A stretch of 64,000 nt of DNA. It comes from Marinobacter alexandrii (GTDB lineage: Bacteria > Bacteroidota > Bacteroidia > Cytophagales > Cyclobacteriaceae). Position 1 is the stretch's first letter; every line of letters begins with the position of its first letter. The notes below the pieces were generated by a model. That model ran no database searches. It was not told the DNA's origin and saw only the letters and a list, made by a program, of their open reading frames with translations. Below, piece by piece: positions 62,047-64,000 of the stretch. The stretch is taken from the NCBI GenBank assembly GCA_039984955.1, contig JBDWTN010000007.1, positions 2,550,501 through 2,614,500 on the forward strand, read 5' to 3'. The position numbers and the translations under genes are program-made.

Positions 62047-64000
62047 ACACAATTTGGCGGTCTTTTAAGCCTAATCCATCCATTTCGTAATTATCTGTAT
62101 ACACAAGAAAAAAGTCTGACATTGGTCGGTAGCGCCACTGAAATCGCGTAAAGAAGTTATAGTTTTCGCTCTGCGAATTGAATTGAACTGCTGATGTTAA
62201 GAACATAGTGTTGGAAAAGCTGATTTGAGCATTGGTTCGCAATAAGTGAAAATCTGCTTCACCAAAGGCTCCAGGTAATTGCACTTTGTTATAATCGTAA
62301 GAGATTCCAAAATTTCCCCAAGGTTGGGCGCGAAAGTTCAAACCTGTTGAGGTATTGACTCTTGTACCGTTGAAGAAATTTCCAAACCCAAAAATAAGAT
62401 TTGCGCTTACTACTTTTCTTCGGTCGGTGTTATATCTGACATCTGCTCTGGTGAATCGATAATTGGCAACTGGGAGAGGTTCAAAATCATCACCAAGTAA
62501 TGTAGTAGGTACGGGCAGATTCACTTCGCGATAGACCATGTTTGGCCTCAACCATGAAGTATTCTTAAAATTGAAGTTATAGCCTAAACCATGAGTCCTT
62601 TCATTTAAACCTGTGCCATCTTGATTTAAGAACATGTTAAACCATGATACTGGCCCATGCGAATTTAATTTCCCTTTTTCAGGGAAAAAGCGATAGTTAA
62701 TCCATGGATTTATGCGTGTAAATCCCTTACGAGTAGTTTCTTCTGTTTCTGCGTTATAGTTCTCTAATCTTGGGTTGAACCCTAACTCTGTAATGTAATT
62801 TTCACCAACCACATCAAATGACCAACCCATACGAAGGTTTCTGCTGTTATAATTCCCGTTGAATCCATAAAAATGATTGTCACTCAAACCATCATCGGTA
62901 GTTGCAGCATGAAATCGAACAGTATTTCCCAATTTTCCATCGTTAGATAAGTAAGCGAATTCAAGTCCTCCATTTCGAGCAAACTGTCCGGTCTCTAAGG
63001 TCTCTCCAGCTTGCCTATTAATAAAAATGGCTTTGATGACTGAGCGATCCAATACCTGCTGATGGATGGCTGCAACAGAGTAATTCTGTACGGCTATTGT
63101 ATCGAATTGACTCGTTCGAATATTCATAACACCTATTCGAGTGCTGTTGGAGATATTCCCTGTCAGACGAGCTCCATGAGTAATGGGAACCTGTTCTCCA
63201 TCAACTAAGCCGATACGGCGTGAAAAAAAAGGGGAAATCTGCCATGTTCCAAAGTTTGAGAAGATGTCGCCATTTTCTAAGAAAAAATTTCGCCTCTCGG
63301 GAAAGAAGATGCTAAATCGGGAAAGATTTGTGACTTGCTGATCTACATCAACATTAGAGAAGTCTGGATTAATAGTTAGATCCAGGTTCAACGAGCCAGT
63401 AACGGCAATCTTGGCATCTAGTCCGGTATCGCGTGTTTTTTTATAAGATGTTTGCTCAGTCTCCTCAAAGTCTCTCTGTGTTCCTCCTGATAGGTATGGA
63501 ATCAATACAACTTTCCCGGAAGCTTTTTTTGGATTCTGCTCCCAATCCAGCGTACCCATAAAGTTTAAATCAATACCTCCATAATTAAGTGGAAACTGTG
63601 TCCAGGTAGAAAACTCATTTCGCTCCATATCTCCTCTTATGAAGTTGATTCCCCACTCTGATTGATTGGGAGAGTATCTCAATGTTTTGAATGGGATAGC
63701 AAACTCAGCAGTCCAATTTTTGTCATTTGACTTCACCACCGAATACCATTTATTGTCCCAATTTTGATCATATTGAGTTCGTGCACCTTGCACATTTAAT
63801 TGCCCTTCCAATTGAGAACCGCCCGCATTCACACCAAAAATGAACCCATTTTGTTTATTGTTCATTGGATCTATGACAATGGTGAAATTGTCACTATTCC
63901 AATGAGCATCTTCATCATCTCTTCTTAATGACTGCACGATGCGTGTGCCGTTATCAAAACAAGTTGCTAGTATATATAGGTAGTCATCATCGTAGGTGAC
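62018..64000 (-). CDS. DUF5916 outer-membrane protein, 5' part outside window
   Basis: The C-terminal 660 residues of a large protein; the frame is open to the right edge (TYDDDYLYILATCFD is the last part of a family-9-like carbohydrate-binding domain). SDNFTIVIDPMNNKQNGFIFGVNAGG and FAIPFKTLRYSPN continue that domain. The DUF5916 part has DAKIAVTGSLNLDLTINPDFSNVD (in parts), FFPERRNFFLENGDIF and then repeated amphipathic strands that end in a terminal aromatic-rich strand (VFKATYWLNL), as expected for a beta-barrel. Function is unknown; homologues are exported Bacteroidetes proteins. Confidence 0.9.
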   Translation of the reverse strand, partial: VTYDDDYLYILATCFDNGTRIVQSLRRDDEDAHWNSDNFTIVIDPMNNKQNGFIFGVNAGGSQLEGQLNVQGARTQYDQNWDNKWYSVVKSNDKNWTAEFAIPFKTLRYSPNQSEWGINFIRGDMERNEFSTWTQFPLNYGGIDLNFMGTLDWEQNPKKASGKVVLIPYLSGGTQRDFEETEQTSYKKTRDTGLDAKIAVTGSLNLDLTINPDFSNVDVDQQVTNLSRFSIFFPERRNFFLENGDIFSNFGTWQISPFFSRRIGLVDGEQVPITHGARLTGNISNSTRIGVMNIRTSQFDTIAVQNYSVAAIHQQVLDRSVIKAIFINRQAGETLETGQFARNGGLEFAYLSNDGKLGNTVRFHAATTDDGLSDNHFYGFNGNYNSRNLRMGWSFDVVGENYITELGFNPRLENYNAETEETTRKGFTRINPWINYRFFPEKGKLNSHGPVSWFNMFLNQDGTGLNERTHGLGYNFNFKNTSWLRPNMVYREVNLPVPTTLLGDDFEPLPVANYRFTRADVRYNTDRRKVVSANLIFGFGNFFNGTRVNTSTGLNFRAQPWGNFGISYDYNKVQLPGAFGEADFHLLRTNAQISFSNTMFLTSAVQFNSQSENYNFFTRFQWRYRPMSDFFLVYTDNYEMDGLGLKDRQIVFKATYWLNL

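Noticed and set aside
1-64000. CRISPR array, insertion sequence, prophage, integron or rRNA genes
   Set aside because: No regularly spaced repeats, transposase or integrase frames, phage genes or rRNA sequence were found.

Overview
The window is AT-rich bacterial DNA and is almost certainly from a marine-type member of the Bacteroidetes, probably order Cytophagales. Four things point there: a PorE-like lipoprotein of the type IX secretion system, promoter boxes of the form TAnnTTTG (one with an ideally spaced TTG), weak Shine-Dalgarno sequences, and the way families such as DUF2520, DUF5916 and four-helix-bundle 23S-IVP proteins sit together. The lineage below phylum is inference. I see no rRNA, CRISPR array or insertion sequence.

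Layout. 1-5.2 kb: gltB (runs off the left edge), a small TetR/hydrolase pair with two matching palindromic operators, then a gene-poor stretch with a 26-bp palindrome, a GC-rich hairpin and a tRNA-Phe gene with its own promoter and terminator. 5.2-13 kb (plus): a membrane Fe-S/HdrB-like redox pair, a PorE-like OmpA protein, purM, a DUF1223 protein, an acetyltransferase and a DUF456 protein. 13-19.1 kb (minus): a cytochrome c maturation operon, ccmB-ccmC-ccmD-ccmE-ccmF, followed by a DUF2520 protein and a UbiA-type prenyltransferase. Its CcmE carries Cys-x3-Tyr in place of the usual haem-binding His.

19.1-52.6 kb (plus) is one long surface-polysaccharide locus of the Wzx/Wzy type. It opens with nucleotide-sugar genes (UDP-glucuronate epimerase-like, rfbBAC, UDP-xylose synthase-like, UDP-HexNAc dehydrogenase). 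A sulfate-activation set (cysC, cysD, cysN, cysQ) follows, with a four-helix-bundle IVP gene and its repeats lodged between cysD and cysN. Export and assembly come next: SLBB outer-membrane export protein, Wzz-like protein, Wzx-like flippase. Then there is an unusual five-gene block: methyltransferase, HisC-like PLP enzyme, SerK/SbnI-like kinase, HAD phosphatase and ATP-grasp ligase. I read this block as a likely serine-phosphate-to-amine-to-sugar-amide decoration pathway. After it comes a pseudaminic acid set (pseB, pseC, pseF, pseH, a sugar formyltransferase, pseI) without pseG, then a Wzy-like polymerase, several glycosyltransferases, a truncated pseudaminic-acid methylase, two different lipid-linked initiating transferases (WbaP/WcaJ-like and WecA-like) and galE. 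Two runs of eight G lie in coding positions here (pseF and a GT4 gene).

52.6-64 kb: pheS, then (minus) moxR, a SurA-type isomerase pair and a three-gene partner-switching module (ATP-binding kinase, STAS protein, membrane SpoIIE phosphatase), fRMsr and ribD. prmC is divergent, and a DUF5916 outer-membrane-type protein runs off the right edge.
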